From: Planctomycetota bacterium
GTDB taxonomy: Bacteria; Planctomycetota; UBA8742; UBA2392
Assembly (NCBI GenBank): GCA_019636215.1
Contig: JAHBXZ010000006.1
Location: 62,001-126,000, forward strand
Length of the DNA stretch: 64,000 nt
Direction of reading: 5' to 3'
Shown here: one piece after another, positions 13,012 to 20,059 of the stretch
Layout: the number at the start of each line of letters is the position of its first letter
Position numbering within the stretch: the first letter of the stretch is position 1
Translations under genes and position numbers: made by a program
Notes under the pieces: generated by a model
Told to the model about the DNA's origin: nothing
Database searches by the model: none
Seen by the model: only the letters and a program-made list of their open reading frames with translations

Positions 13012-14481
13012 GTGGATTCCGCCGAGCAGATCTACATGTTCCGGCACGCGCTGATGCGCGACTGCGCCTACGAGATGCAGCCGCCGTCCGAGCGCGCGCG
13101 CCTGCACGCCCTGCTGCTGGAAGTCACCCAGAACGCGCTGGGCAAGACCGACCTTGAGCTTGAGCCCGTGGCCGCCGAACTGGCCGATCACGCCCGCGCC
13201 GCCCGCGGCGCAAAACCCACGGGCCACATCACCGAGCAGTTCGTGCGCGAGTCCGAACTGCGGTTCCTGCTGCTGGCACAGCGCAAAGCCATGCGCGACC
13301 ACAACCTGGAACTGGCCGTAACCCTGGCCAGGCGTGCCATGGAGTTCGACACCGCCCCGCCCGCCGATCGCGCTGAGGCCGCCCGCCGCCTGGCACTGGC
13401 CCACCGCATCGCCATGCGCTACGAGCCCGCGCTGGAAGCCGCGCGACAGGCGCAGCAGCTTGGCGCCGGCACCAGCGCCGAGGGCCCGGTATGGCAGGAA
13501 CTGGCGGCCATCCTTTCGTGCATGAACCGCCTGGATGAATCTGAACAGGCCGGGCAACGTGCCCTGCAGCTCGCACGCGAAACCGCCGACCAGCGGCTGG
13601 AGGCCGCAGCCATGGCCAGCCAGGGCAGCCTGTTCCGGATCGGCGGGCGCACCGAAGAAGCACGCATCATCCTGGAACGGGCCGTCGAAGTCGCGCGGGC
13701 GGCGGCAGCCCCCGATGTAGAGGGCATTGCCCGTATTCACCTGGGCTATGTGCTGGGCATGGACGGCAAAGCACAAAAAGCGCGCGAGCACCTGGCGGCT
13801 GCACTGCGGCTGCTGGAAGGCACGGAACGCACCGTCAACCGCGTGGATGCCCTGAACTATCTGTTTGACCAGGCCTTCAGCCAGGGCCAGATGGCCGTGG
13901 CCGTGAAGTACCTGCAACAGGCCGAGACCATCGCGCGCGACCTGGGTTATCGCGTGGGGCTGGCGCAGTCGTTTGTGTTTCGCGCCATGCTTCATGACAG
14001 CCGCGACGAACCTCAACCGGCCCTGGACGCCCTGGAACAGGCCGCGGCAATCTCGCGTGAACTTGGCGACGACCGCAACCTGGCCGTGGCACTTGCCAAC
14101 CGCGGCAACCTGCTGCTGCAGACCGGGCACTTCGAAAAAGCCGAGGCCGCCTTCCACGAAGGCGGCGAAGTGGCCGCCCGCGCCGGCAATGCCTACGCCC
14201 AGGCCCACGCCCACGCGGGCATCGCCCGGGTACGCGACGCACAGAGCCGGCCGCTGGACGCCTGGCAGTGCTATGAACACGCAATCGCGCTGATGGAACA
14301 CGCCGGGTTGCGCCGCGAAGTGCTGAAGCTGCAACGCAAACTGGCCGAGGCCCAGCACAAGGCGGGCGACACAGCCGCCGCCCGTCGCACCCTGATGCAG
14401 GCCGCCAGCAGTGCCGTGACCCAGGGCGACCTGGTGGAACAACAGGCCGCGCAACAGCAGTTGGCCGACTTGAAAGGCTAG
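13012..14481 (+). CDS. TPR protein derived from the C-terminal arm of a STAND ATPase
   Basis: A 489-residue protein of helical TPR repeats with no signal peptide or TM segment. Its N-terminus (YMFRHALMRDCAYEMQPPSE) matches the segment that in AAA/STAND ATPases ('predicted ATPase', adenylate-cyclase-linked) joins the NTPase/winged-helix region to the TPR arm. The NTPase itself is absent. About ten TPR-like units follow (residues ~100-480). The start used is GTG 13012, with no ribosome-binding site but a TATGAT box six bases upstream; an in-frame ATG at 13036 is the alternative. The stop codon lies inside the terminal repeat of the MITE-like element that follows. A paralogue starts at 62.5 kb. 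A protein-protein scaffold role is inferred. Confidence 0.75.
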   Translation: MDSAEQIYMFRHALMRDCAYEMQPPSERARLHALLLEVTQNALGKTDLELEPVAAELADHARAARGAKPTGHITEQFVRESELRFLLLAQRKAMRDHNLELAVTLARRAMEFDTAPPADRAEAARRLALAHRIAMRYEPALEAARQAQQLGAGTSAEGPVWQELAAILSCMNRLDESEQAGQRALQLARETADQRLEAAAMASQGSLFRIGGRTEEARIILERAVEVARAAAAPDVEGIARIHLGYVLGMDGKAQKAREHLAAALRLLEGTERTVNRVDALNYLFDQAFSQGQMAVAVKYLQQAETIARDLGYRVGLAQSFVFRAMLHDSRDEPQPALDALEQAAAISRELGDDRNLAVALANRGNLLLQTGHFEKAEAAFHEGGEVAARAGNAYAQAHAHAGIARVRDAQSRPLDAWQCYEHAIALMEHAGLRREVLKLQRKLAEAQHKAGDTAAARRTLMQAASSAVTQGDLVEQQAAQQQLADLKG

Positions 14482-14682
14482 AGCTCTTTCGGCGTTTGTA
14501 TGCAGAGCTTCCGCGCCGCGCCGGGCGAGCAGATCAAGGAGCGCGGACGCAGGCGTGGCTGGAGGGTTGCGGAGCAACGGCTTGAAAACGCACCGCGTTT
14601 TCAAGAGGCCGAGGAAGCGCGACGCAGAGATGCGAAGGCCGCCGCAAGCGGAAGCCTGCAGACAAACGCTGAAAGTGCTCTA
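14479..14682 (+). mobile_element. 204-bp MITE-like element, copy 1
   Basis: A non-coding element bounded by imperfect terminal inverted repeats of about 25 bp (TAGAGC-T/A-C-T/A-TTC..CGTTTGT-A/C-TGCAG) and flanked by TA on both sides, as expected for a TA target duplication. The interior has a perfect 11-bp hairpin (CTTGAAAACGC/GCGTTTTCAAG, 3-base loop). A second copy, inverted, exactly 204 bp long and roughly 90% identical, is at 56455-56658. It sits between the convergent TPR and thiolase genes and supplies both stop codons (TAG at 14479-14481; CTA at 14680-14682). IS630/mariner-type mobility is inferred from the TA ends. Confidence 0.75.
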
Positions 14683-15858
14683 GTCGCGCACCAGGCTGAT
14701 GCTGGCGCCCAGGCCGCCGCTGACACACAGGGTTGCAAGCCCGCGTTTGTTGCCGCGCCGCTTCAGCTCGTGGATCAGCGTCGTCACAATCCGCGCGCCG
14801 GTATTGCCAATCGGGTGACCCAGCGCAATCGCCCCGCCGTTGACGTTCAGCCGCGCGCGGTCGAACTTCAGTTCGCGGTCGCAGGCCAGAATCTGCGCGG
14901 CAAAGGCCTCGTTGGCCTCGACCAGTTCGTAGTCGCTGGTCTTGAGCCCCAGCCTGGCGTTCAGTTTGTGAGTGGCCGGCACCGGGCCGATGCCCATCAC
15001 CTTGGGGTCCACACCCGCGTAGGCCCAGCCCTCAATCCGCGCCAGCGGCGTGAAGCCCAGCCTGGCCGCCGTGGCTGCCTTCATGATCAGCGTGGCCGTC
15101 GCCCCGTCGGTGATGCCGCTGGCGTTGCCGGGGTGGATCGTGCCGTCGTCCATGAATACGGGCTTGAGCCTGGTCAGGTCGGCAAGCTGCATGCCTTCGC
15201 GCACGGGCTCGTCGTTCTCAACCGTGACGTCGCCCTTCTTGCCCGGGATTGTGATCGGCGCGATTTCGTCCTTGAAGCGCCCGGCCTTGATCGCGGCCTC
15301 GGCCTTGTTGTGGCTGGATACGGCGAACTCGTCCTGCTCGGTGCGGCTGATGTTGTACTGCATGCGCAGGGTTTCGGCGGTGCGGCCCATCAGCTGGTCG
15401 GCCATCGGGCACAGAAAGCCGTCGCGATACATAAGGTCCGTCACTTCTTTGTGGCCCATGCGCAGGCCGTCGCGCAGCCCGGCAATCATGTGCGGCACGT
15501 TGGACATGCTTTCCATGCCGCCGGCGACCACGATCTCGCTGTCGCCGTTCAGGATCGCCTGCGCGCCCAGCGTGATTGCCCGCATGCCGCTGGCACAGGC
15601 CATGTTCACGGTCGTGGCAATCACGGCCTCGGGCAGCCCGGCGCGGATCGCGACCTGGCGCGCGGGGTTGGGCCCGCACCCGGCCTGGCGCGCGTGTCCG
15701 AAGTAGATTTCGCTTACCAGGGCCGGGTCAAGGCCGGATTGTTTCACAACGGCGCGCACGGCATGGGTGCCAAGCTCGACCGCGCTTAAAGAGGAAAGCG
15801 CACCAGCAAACTTGCCAATCGGCGTGCGCAGGGCGTGGGTGATGACGATGTCGGTCAT
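14680..15858 (-). CDS. Acetyl-CoA C-acyltransferase (thiolase)
   Basis: A 392-residue thiolase that condenses or cleaves acyl-CoA plus acetyl-CoA. The nucleophilic Cys is in NMACASGM near residue 88. The active-site loops NEAFA and GHPIGNTGAR carry the catalytic Asn and His, and the C-terminal CVSGGLGA carries the second Cys. The length is typical of biosynthetic acetyl-CoA acetyltransferases (AtoB/PhaA), but chain-length preference cannot be read from the sequence. A GGAG site precedes the ATG by six bases. Two direct repeats of GTTGACAGT lie just upstream and may bind a regulator. The gene stands alone, and its stop codon is contributed by the MITE-like element. Confidence 0.92.
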   Translation of the reverse strand: MTDIVITHALRTPIGKFAGALSSLSAVELGTHAVRAVVKQSGLDPALVSEIYFGHARQAGCGPNPARQVAIRAGLPEAVIATTVNMACASGMRAITLGAQAILNGDSEIVVAGGMESMSNVPHMIAGLRDGLRMGHKEVTDLMYRDGFLCPMADQLMGRTAETLRMQYNISRTEQDEFAVSSHNKAEAAIKAGRFKDEIAPITIPGKKGDVTVENDEPVREGMQLADLTRLKPVFMDDGTIHPGNASGITDGATATLIMKAATAARLGFTPLARIEGWAYAGVDPKVMGIGPVPATHKLNARLGLKTSDYELVEANEAFAAQILACDRELKFDRARLNVNGGAIALGHPIGNTGARIVTTLIHELKRRGNKRGLATLCVSGGLGASISLVRD

Positions 15859-15878
15859 GGCGGCTCCTGTCGCGGTTC

Positions 15879-15908
15879 ACTGTCAACAGTTGGGCATCGA
15901 CTGTCAAC
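15879..15908 (-). promoter_or_regulatory. Direct repeat upstream of the thiolase gene
   Basis: ACTGTCAAC occurs at 15879-15887 and 15900-15908, a 21-bp period equal to two helical turns. On the gene's strand each reads GTTGACAGT and contains a TTGACA -35 consensus. No matching -10 box is evident at the right distance, so a regulator site is as likely as a promoter. Confidence 0.35.
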
Positions 15909-15985
15909 CTCGGCAGTTAGAACACCGCGCGAGGCGCTTCCCTTCCTTGACGCTTGGGGCTCAACTGATACCTTCACGCGCCGCT

Positions 15986-16061
15986 GGTCAGGTAGCTCAG
16001 CTGGTAGAGCAACGCACTGAAAATGCGTGGGTCGCCGGTTCAAGTCCGGCCCTGACCACCA
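15986..16061 (+). tRNA. tRNA-Phe (GAA)
   Basis: A complete 76-nt cloverleaf. The acceptor stem is GGTCAGG/CCTGACC, the D arm is GCTC..GAGC, the anticodon stem ACGCA/TGCGT has the loop CTGAAAA (anticodon GAA), and the T arm is GCCGG-TTCAAGT-CCGGC. The discriminator A and 3' CCA are encoded. A GC-rich terminator hairpin follows at once, and a duplicate of the 3' end lies 166 bp downstream. Confidence 0.97.
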
Positions 16062-16069
16062 GGAATTTT

Positions 16070-16102
16070 CGCCCCGGGCACCCGTCCGGGGCGATTTTCT
16101 TT
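16070..16102 (+). terminator. Terminator after tRNA-Phe
   Basis: Stem CGCCCCGG/CCGGGGCG (16070-16093) followed by ATTTTCTTT, nine bases after the tRNA CCA. Confidence 0.75.
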
Positions 16103-16202
16103 GGCGACTGGAACCGCCCGGCGCTGCGCGCCTCACGCTTCGCTTACGCCCGCCTGCGGGCGGGCTGCTTCGCTTTCAAAACAGCCCACCGGGCTGTTTT
16201 GA

Positions 16203-16269
16203 GGTTCAAGTCCGGCCCTGACCACCAGGAACTCCCGCCCCGGGCACATGCTCGGGGCGGCTTTCATTT
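16203..16269 (+). repeat. Duplicated tRNA-Phe 3' end plus terminator
   Basis: Bases 16203-16231 repeat tRNA bases 16037-16065 exactly (29 nt: T-loop, acceptor 3' strand, CCA and GGAA). The flanking terminator hairpin is repeated in diverged form. The 100 bp between the copies hold two further hairpins, including a perfect AAAACAGCCC/GGGCTGTTTT stem with a 3-base loop. No 5' tRNA half is present. This is the layout of an att-site duplication or of a decayed tandem tRNA. Confidence 0.8.
16235..16269 (+). terminator. Second copy of the tRNA terminator
   Basis: Stem CCGCCCCG/CGGGGCGG with CTTTCATTT after it. It diverged from the copy at 16070 while keeping pairing, which suggests it was once, or still is, functional. 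Confidence 0.6.
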
Positions 16270-16335
16270 GCCGCGCGGCGCTGGCCTTGCCATGATTGGT
16301 GGCCCCGCGGTTGCCCCTTCTGGTAGCCTATGTCC

Positions 16336-16986
16336 ATGCGCCTGCTGATCTGCCTGCTGTTGCTGTTGACTGCCGCCTGCGCGTCGGGCCCGCAGCGAAC
16401 CAATGGTTCCGGCACGGACTCGCCCGAGCCCGAGGAAAACTCAACAAAGGTCGAGCGCGAGGCCCTTGCCCGCATTGGCGACGTGCGCGTGTATTACTAC
16501 CAGAAGCGCAGCCAGAAGGAGTCTGCGGTCAAACCCGGCACCATGGTGGAACAACCCAGGCAGCTGCATGTGCTGGTGAACAAGGGCCACTCGTTTTACT
16601 CGGACACGCCTGACTACAAAATGATGCCCGAAGAACGCCTGCTGAACAGCGTGGACATGCACGACCTTCTGGTGATCCTGCGCGACCAGATGGGATTCTT
16701 TGACCGCGGCGCGTCGCTGAACATCAAGGCCGATGACCCCATCAAGCGCGCCGACCGCGAGCCCGATACCGACCGCATGATTGCCGTGCAGCAGATCAAG
16801 GACGGCAAGGTGAACACCAGCTACTTTTCCCGCCGCAAGCGCGAGGAAGCGGTAGATGCCAAGCGCAGCGAGAAGTTCAACAATTGCCAGGCCATTGTGC
16901 TGCAGGCCGTGGGCAACGCCCTGCCACGCGGCAGCACCAGCGAGGGTGCGGGCGACCGCGAAAGCCTGCTTCCGGGCCGCCGTTGA
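16336..16986 (+). CDS. Lipoprotein of unknown function (~216 aa)
   Basis: The signal sequence MRLLICLLLLLTAAC ends in a lipobox, so the protein should be lipid-anchored with its mature part in the periplasm. I prefer the ATG at 16336 because a TANNNT box (TAGCCT, 16324-16329) ends six bases before it. The ATG at 16330 (two residues longer) is the alternative. The soluble part is charged, with a 'VRVYYYQKRSQKES' strand and a 'RLLNSVDMHDLLVILRDQMGFFDRGAS' helix-loop, and no known motif. It stands alone between tRNA-Phe and the ars operon. No family recognised. Confidence 0.7.
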   Translation: MRLLICLLLLLTAACASGPQRTNGSGTDSPEPEENSTKVEREALARIGDVRVYYYQKRSQKESAVKPGTMVEQPRQLHVLVNKGHSFYSDTPDYKMMPEERLLNSVDMHDLLVILRDQMGFFDRGASLNIKADDPIKRADREPDTDRMIAVQQIKDGKVNTSYFSRRKREEAVDAKRSEKFNNCQAIVLQAVGNALPRGSTSEGAGDRESLLPGRR

Positions 16987-17070
16987 CACCCATGTTGCCG
17001 CCTTGAAGTCGCCGCCAGCCTGCCATGGCCCGGCCCGCAGGGAAAAATTTTCGGGTTTTTGGGACACGGA

Positions 17071-17092
17071 TATTCGCTTATGCGGTTATAAG
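17071..17092 (+). promoter_or_regulatory. arsR promoter/operator
   Basis: Three TAT-started 8-mers follow head to tail: TATTCGCT, TATGCGGT and TATAAGGG. They overlap a TATAAG -10 box (17087-17092) that ends six bases before the arsR ATG. The AT-rich, partly palindromic block is where ArsR-type repressors usually bind, and binding would block the promoter directly. The operator assignment is inferred. Confidence 0.5.
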
Positions 17093-17098
17093 GGTGTC

Positions 17099-17473
17099 AT
17101 GCGAGAAATGGCCGACATCTTCAAGGCGTTGTCCGACGAAACTCGCCTGCTGATCCTTGCCCTGCTGCTGCGGCACGGGGAACTCTGCGTCTGCGATATC
17201 GAGAGCGCTCTTGATTCCACGCAAAGCAAGACCAGCCGGCACCTGCGGTATCTGCTGCACGCGGGGCTTGTTTCGGACCGCCGCGTCGGTGCCTGGGTTC
17301 ATTATCGCGTGGCGGGCGGACAGGACGGCCCGCACAAACAGATCCTGACTTTTCTCAAACGCCTGCTGTCGCCCGACCAGGTCGCCGAAGTAGAAGCCCG
17401 CCTGCAGCAGGCATGCTGCGAAAACGGCGTCTGCAAACCGGCCTCCGCACGGGCTATGGCAGCAACCAAGTGA
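17099..17473 (+). CDS. arsR: ArsR-family arsenite-responsive repressor
   Basis: A 124-residue winged-helix repressor that controls the downstream arsenic genes. The start at 17099 (MREMADIFKALSDETRLLIL) matches the usual ArsR N-terminus; the frame is open further upstream without support. The ELCVCDIE motif at about residues 28-35 carries the Cys pair that binds As(III) in classical ArsR proteins. It is followed by the recognition helix (STQSKTSRHLRYL). The C-terminus adds three more Cys (CCENGVC) not needed in the minimal family. It begins the operon; arsI starts six bases after its stop. Binding of As(III) should release it from the overlapping operator. Confidence 0.95.
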   Translation: MREMADIFKALSDETRLLILALLLRHGELCVCDIESALDSTQSKTSRHLRYLLHAGLVSDRRVGAWVHYRVAGGQDGPHKQILTFLKRLLSPDQVAEVEARLQQACCENGVCKPASARAMAATK

Positions 17474-17479
17474 GCAACC

Positions 17480-18016
17480 ATGAAAACCCGCGTCCACATC
17501 GGCATCAGTGTCAGCAACCTGGAAGCCAGCAAAAAGTTCTACAGCACCCTGTTCGGCGTTGAGCCCAGCAAGGTGCGCAGCGACTACGCCAACTGGCGGC
17601 TGGACACCCCCGCGATTCACCTGGCCCTGACCCTCGACCCCGAGGTCAAGCCCGCCCAGCCCCACGAACGCCACTACGGTATCGAGCTGTTTGACATGGC
17701 TGAACTCAGCACCTGGCAGTCGCGCCTGCAGAAACTCGGCATGCCGCTGAAGCTCGAGGAAGAGGTCACCTGCTGCTACGCCGTGGGCAACAAGTTCTGG
17801 GCCCAGGACCCCGACGGCAACGACTGGGAATTCTGGGTGCGCACCAAAGAGGCCGACGCCATGCACGCCGGCGCCGAAGACGGCCAGTGCTGCACGCCTG
17901 CCGGCAAGGCCGACGCCAAGGCGATGGCAGCCATGCCCGGTGCCAAGGCCAAAGAGGGCGCCTGCTGCGCGCCCCAGGCCGTCGGCGCCAAAGCTGGCGA
18001 AGCAAGCTGCTGCTAA
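17480..18016 (+). CDS. arsI: ArsI/CadI-family C-As lyase with Cys-rich tail
   Basis: A 178-residue VOC-fold dioxygenase related to ArsI, which splits the C-As bond of trivalent organoarsenicals such as MAs(III). The VTCCYA motif (Cys98-Cys99) is the substrate-binding Cys pair, and His6, one of His62/His65, and Glu117 match the Fe(II) ligands. The family core ends near residue 130. Here a ~45-residue Ala/Lys/Gly-rich tail carries three separated CC pairs (QCC, ACC, SCC), an extra thiolate-rich segment that could hold arsenic. It lies between arsR and osmC. A CadI-like role cannot be fully excluded, but the ars context favours ArsI. Confidence 0.9.
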   Translation: MKTRVHIGISVSNLEASKKFYSTLFGVEPSKVRSDYANWRLDTPAIHLALTLDPEVKPAQPHERHYGIELFDMAELSTWQSRLQKLGMPLKLEEEVTCCYAVGNKFWAQDPDGNDWEFWVRTKEADAMHAGAEDGQCCTPAGKADAKAMAAMPGAKAKEGACCAPQAVGAKAGEASCC

Positions 18017-18025
18017 CGTTAACCA

Positions 18026-18051
18026 GCGGGGCTGTCTCCGGGCAGCCCCGC
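18026..18051 (+). terminator. Intra-operon hairpin between arsI and osmC
   Basis: A 9-bp stem (GCGGGGCTG/CAGCCCCGC) lies in the 64-base gap after arsI. Only a short T-run follows, so it may attenuate transcription or stabilise the upstream message rather than end it. Confidence 0.45.
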
Positions 18052-18080
18052 CAGGTTTGGCCCCATTGGGATCACGACCG

Positions 18081-18518
18081 ATGAGCATGACCTACCGTGT
18101 TTCGGCGGCCGTCGCGCCCGGCGGCGCGGCCTCGATTGAAGCCCAGCAGGGGCACATCGCGTTTGACGGCTCGGCTGCATCGGGCGAAGCCTTGCCGGGG
18201 CCCGCGCATCTGCTGGCTGCGGCGCTGGCGGCATGCATGCTCAAGAACGTCGAGCGCATGTCGGGCATGCTGAAATTCGCTTACACAGGCGCCACAGTGG
18301 AGGTAGAGGCGGAACGAGAAGAGCCGCCTCCGCGCATTGTACGCCTGCGCTACACGCTGAAGGTTGCGTGCGAAGAATCCCCGGCGCGGCTGGGGCTGCT
18401 GCAGCGCAACATCCTGAAGTTCGGAACGATCACCAATACGCTGTCGGCTTGTTGTGAACTGACGGGCCAGCTCATCGGCCTCCGCAAAGACGGCTCGCAG
18501 GCTTCGGCCGACGCATAG
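18081..18518 (+). CDS. OsmC-family thiol peroxidase-like protein
   Basis: A 145-residue OsmC/Ohr-fold protein. The start ATG 18081 ([11 protein letters not shown]) gives the usual short first strand. Cys52 in [10 protein letters not shown] and Cys124/125 in TLSACCEL sit where OsmC/Ohr proteins carry their two redox cysteines, which reduce organic hydroperoxides. It lies inside the ars operon, 64 bases after arsI and 13 before acr3, so it is probably co-induced by arsenic. Protection against arsenic-induced peroxides, or direct thiol chemistry with As(III), are both possible. This is an uncommon ars-operon member. Confidence 0.85.
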   Translation: MSMTYRVSAAVAPGGAASIEAQQGHIAFDGSAASGEALPGPAHLLAAALAACMLKNVERMSGMLKFAYTGATVEVEAEREEPPPRIVRLRYTLKVACEESPARLGLLQRNILKFGTITNTLSACCELTGQLIGLRKDGSQASADA

Positions 18519-18531
18519 CAACCAAGGGGCT

Positions 18532-19620
18532 GTGGTGGGATTGTTCGAACGCTATCTATCAGTCTGGGTCGCGCTGGCCATTGGCGTCGGCGTGGCACTG
18601 GGCTCGATCGCGCCCGGCGCGGTAGCCGCCATTGCCAAGCTTGAGTACGCCCACGTGAACCTGCCCGTGGCGGTACTGATCTGGCTGATGATCTACCCGA
18701 TGATGCTGAAGATTCAGCCGCGCTGCATCGCCGATGTGGGCCGCAAACCCAAGGGCCTGATCCTGACTGTGGTCATCAACTGGCTGATCAAGCCCTTCAC
18801 CATGGCGGCGCTGGCGGTGCTGTTCTTCAAGTTCATTTTCGCCGGGCTGGTGCCGGCTGAAGACGCCGCCCACTACATCGCTGGCATGATCCTGCTGGGC
18901 GTGGCGCCCTGCACTGCGATGGTGTTTGTCTGGAGTGACCTGACCAAAGGCGACCCGGCCTACACGCTGGTGCAGGTGACGGTGAACGACCTGATCCTGG
19001 TGTTCGCCTTTGCGCCGATTGCCGGGCTGCTGCTGGGCGTGACGGACCTGTTTGTGCCCTGGGAGACGCTGCTGCTTTCCGTCGGCGTGTTTGTGGTGCT
19101 GCCGCTGGCCGCAGGCATGGCTACGCGCGCGCTGCTCAATGGCAGTCGGGAGGGCGTTTCCAGCATCGACCGCCTGGCCGCGCGGATCAAGCCGCTTTCG
19201 ATCATTGGCCTGCTGCTGACCGTTGTGCTGCTGTTTGCCTTCCAGGCCGACACGCTGCTGGCCCAGCCCCTGCGCGTGGGCCTGATTGCCGTACCCCTGC
19301 TGGTGCAGGGTTACGGCATTTTCGCGATTGCCTACGTGGCCGCCCGGGTGCTGAAGCTGGAACACCGCGTGGCCGCACCCGCGGCGTTGATCGGTACTTC
19401 CAACTTCTTTGAGCTTGCCGTGGCCGTGGCAATCAGCCTGTTCGGCTTGTCTTCGGGTGCCGCGCTGGCCACGGTGGTGGGTGTGCTGATTGAAGTGCCG
19501 GTGATGCTGTCGCTGGTCAAGTTTGCCAACCGCACGCGCCACTGGTTTCCCGCCCCGCCTGTGGATTTGCCCAATGGCCAGCCCCTGGGCGCGGCCGTTG
19601 TCGCCGCCAAGGAGACCTGA
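18532..19620 (+). CDS. acr3: ACR3-family arsenite efflux permease
   Basis: A 362-residue, ten-TM arsenite/proton antiporter of the Acr3 (BART) family. The essential Cys is in [13 protein letters not shown] (Cys127), and the family-conserved Glu is in the late segment [12 protein letters not shown]. The start is GTG at 18532, 13 bases after osmC, with AAGGGG just upstream. It exports As(III), including that made by ArsC, whose gene overlaps the acr3 stop (ATGA). No ArsA-like ATPase is present, so transport should be secondary. Confidence 0.95.
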   Translation: MVGLFERYLSVWVALAIGVGVALGSIAPGAVAAIAKLEYAHVNLPVAVLIWLMIYPMMLKIQPRCIADVGRKPKGLILTVVINWLIKPFTMAALAVLFFKFIFAGLVPAEDAAHYIAGMILLGVAPCTAMVFVWSDLTKGDPAYTLVQVTVNDLILVFAFAPIAGLLLGVTDLFVPWETLLLSVGVFVVLPLAAGMATRALLNGSREGVSSIDRLAARIKPLSIIGLLLTVVLLFAFQADTLLAQPLRVGLIAVPLLVQGYGIFAIAYVAARVLKLEHRVAAPAALIGTSNFFELAVAVAISLFGLSSGAALATVVGVLIEVPVMLSLVKFANRTRHWFPAPPVDLPNGQPLGAAVVAAKET

Positions 19621-20057
19621 TGAGCTGGCAGGATGACATCCGCACCCTGCGCGAGCTGCGGCCGAAACACATTCTTTTCATGTGTGTGCAGAACAGCGCG
19701 CGCAGCCAGCTGGCCGAAGGCATTGCCCGCCGTCTTGCCCCGCCCGAAGTCACCATCAGCAGCGCCGGCAGCCAGCCCGCGTTTGTGCGGCCCCAGGCGA
19801 TTGCCGTGCTGGGCGAGATCGGCATAGACATTTCCGGCCACACCAGCAAAGCCGTGGCCGACCTTGACACGTCAACCGTGGACGCCGTGATCACCCTGTG
19901 TGCCGAAGAAGTGTGCCCGGTGTTTCCGCGCCAGGTGGCGAAATTTCACTGGGGCCTGCCCGACCCTGCATCGGCGGGCGACGAAGCCGCCAGGCTGGCG
20001 GCGTTCCGCCAGGTGCGCGACGAACTGGCAACGCGGCTGAAGGCCCTGTTTTCTTAG
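19620..20057 (+). CDS. arsC: Arsenate reductase, LMW-phosphatase type
   Basis: A 145-residue thioredoxin-coupled-type ArsC with the low-molecular-weight phosphatase fold. The P-loop CVQNSARS (Cys22-x5-Arg28) is the catalytic site. Two further Cys in ITLCAEEVCP fit the relay cysteines that pass the disulfide to thioredoxin. It reduces As(V) to As(III) for export by Acr3. Its ATG overlaps the acr3 TGA, so translation is coupled. It ends the operon and converges with typA, with only two bases between the stop codons. Confidence 0.95.
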   Translation: MSWQDDIRTLRELRPKHILFMCVQNSARSQLAEGIARRLAPPEVTISSAGSQPAFVRPQAIAVLGEIGIDISGHTSKAVADLDTSTVDAVITLCAEEVCPVFPRQVAKFHWGLPDPASAGDEAARLAAFRQVRDELATRLKALFS

Positions 20058-20059
20058 GC

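Noticed and set aside
12667..14604. 645-codon minus-strand frame antisense to the TPR gene
   Set aside because: It mirrors the TPR gene in a GC-rich genome where third-position bias opens antisense frames. It has no ribosome-binding site and its amino-acid texture is that of a shadow frame. It also runs into the MITE-like element.
16062..16202. Second tRNA gene
   Set aside because: Only the T-arm and acceptor 3' strand are repeated. There is no matching 5' acceptor strand, D arm or anticodon arm upstream.
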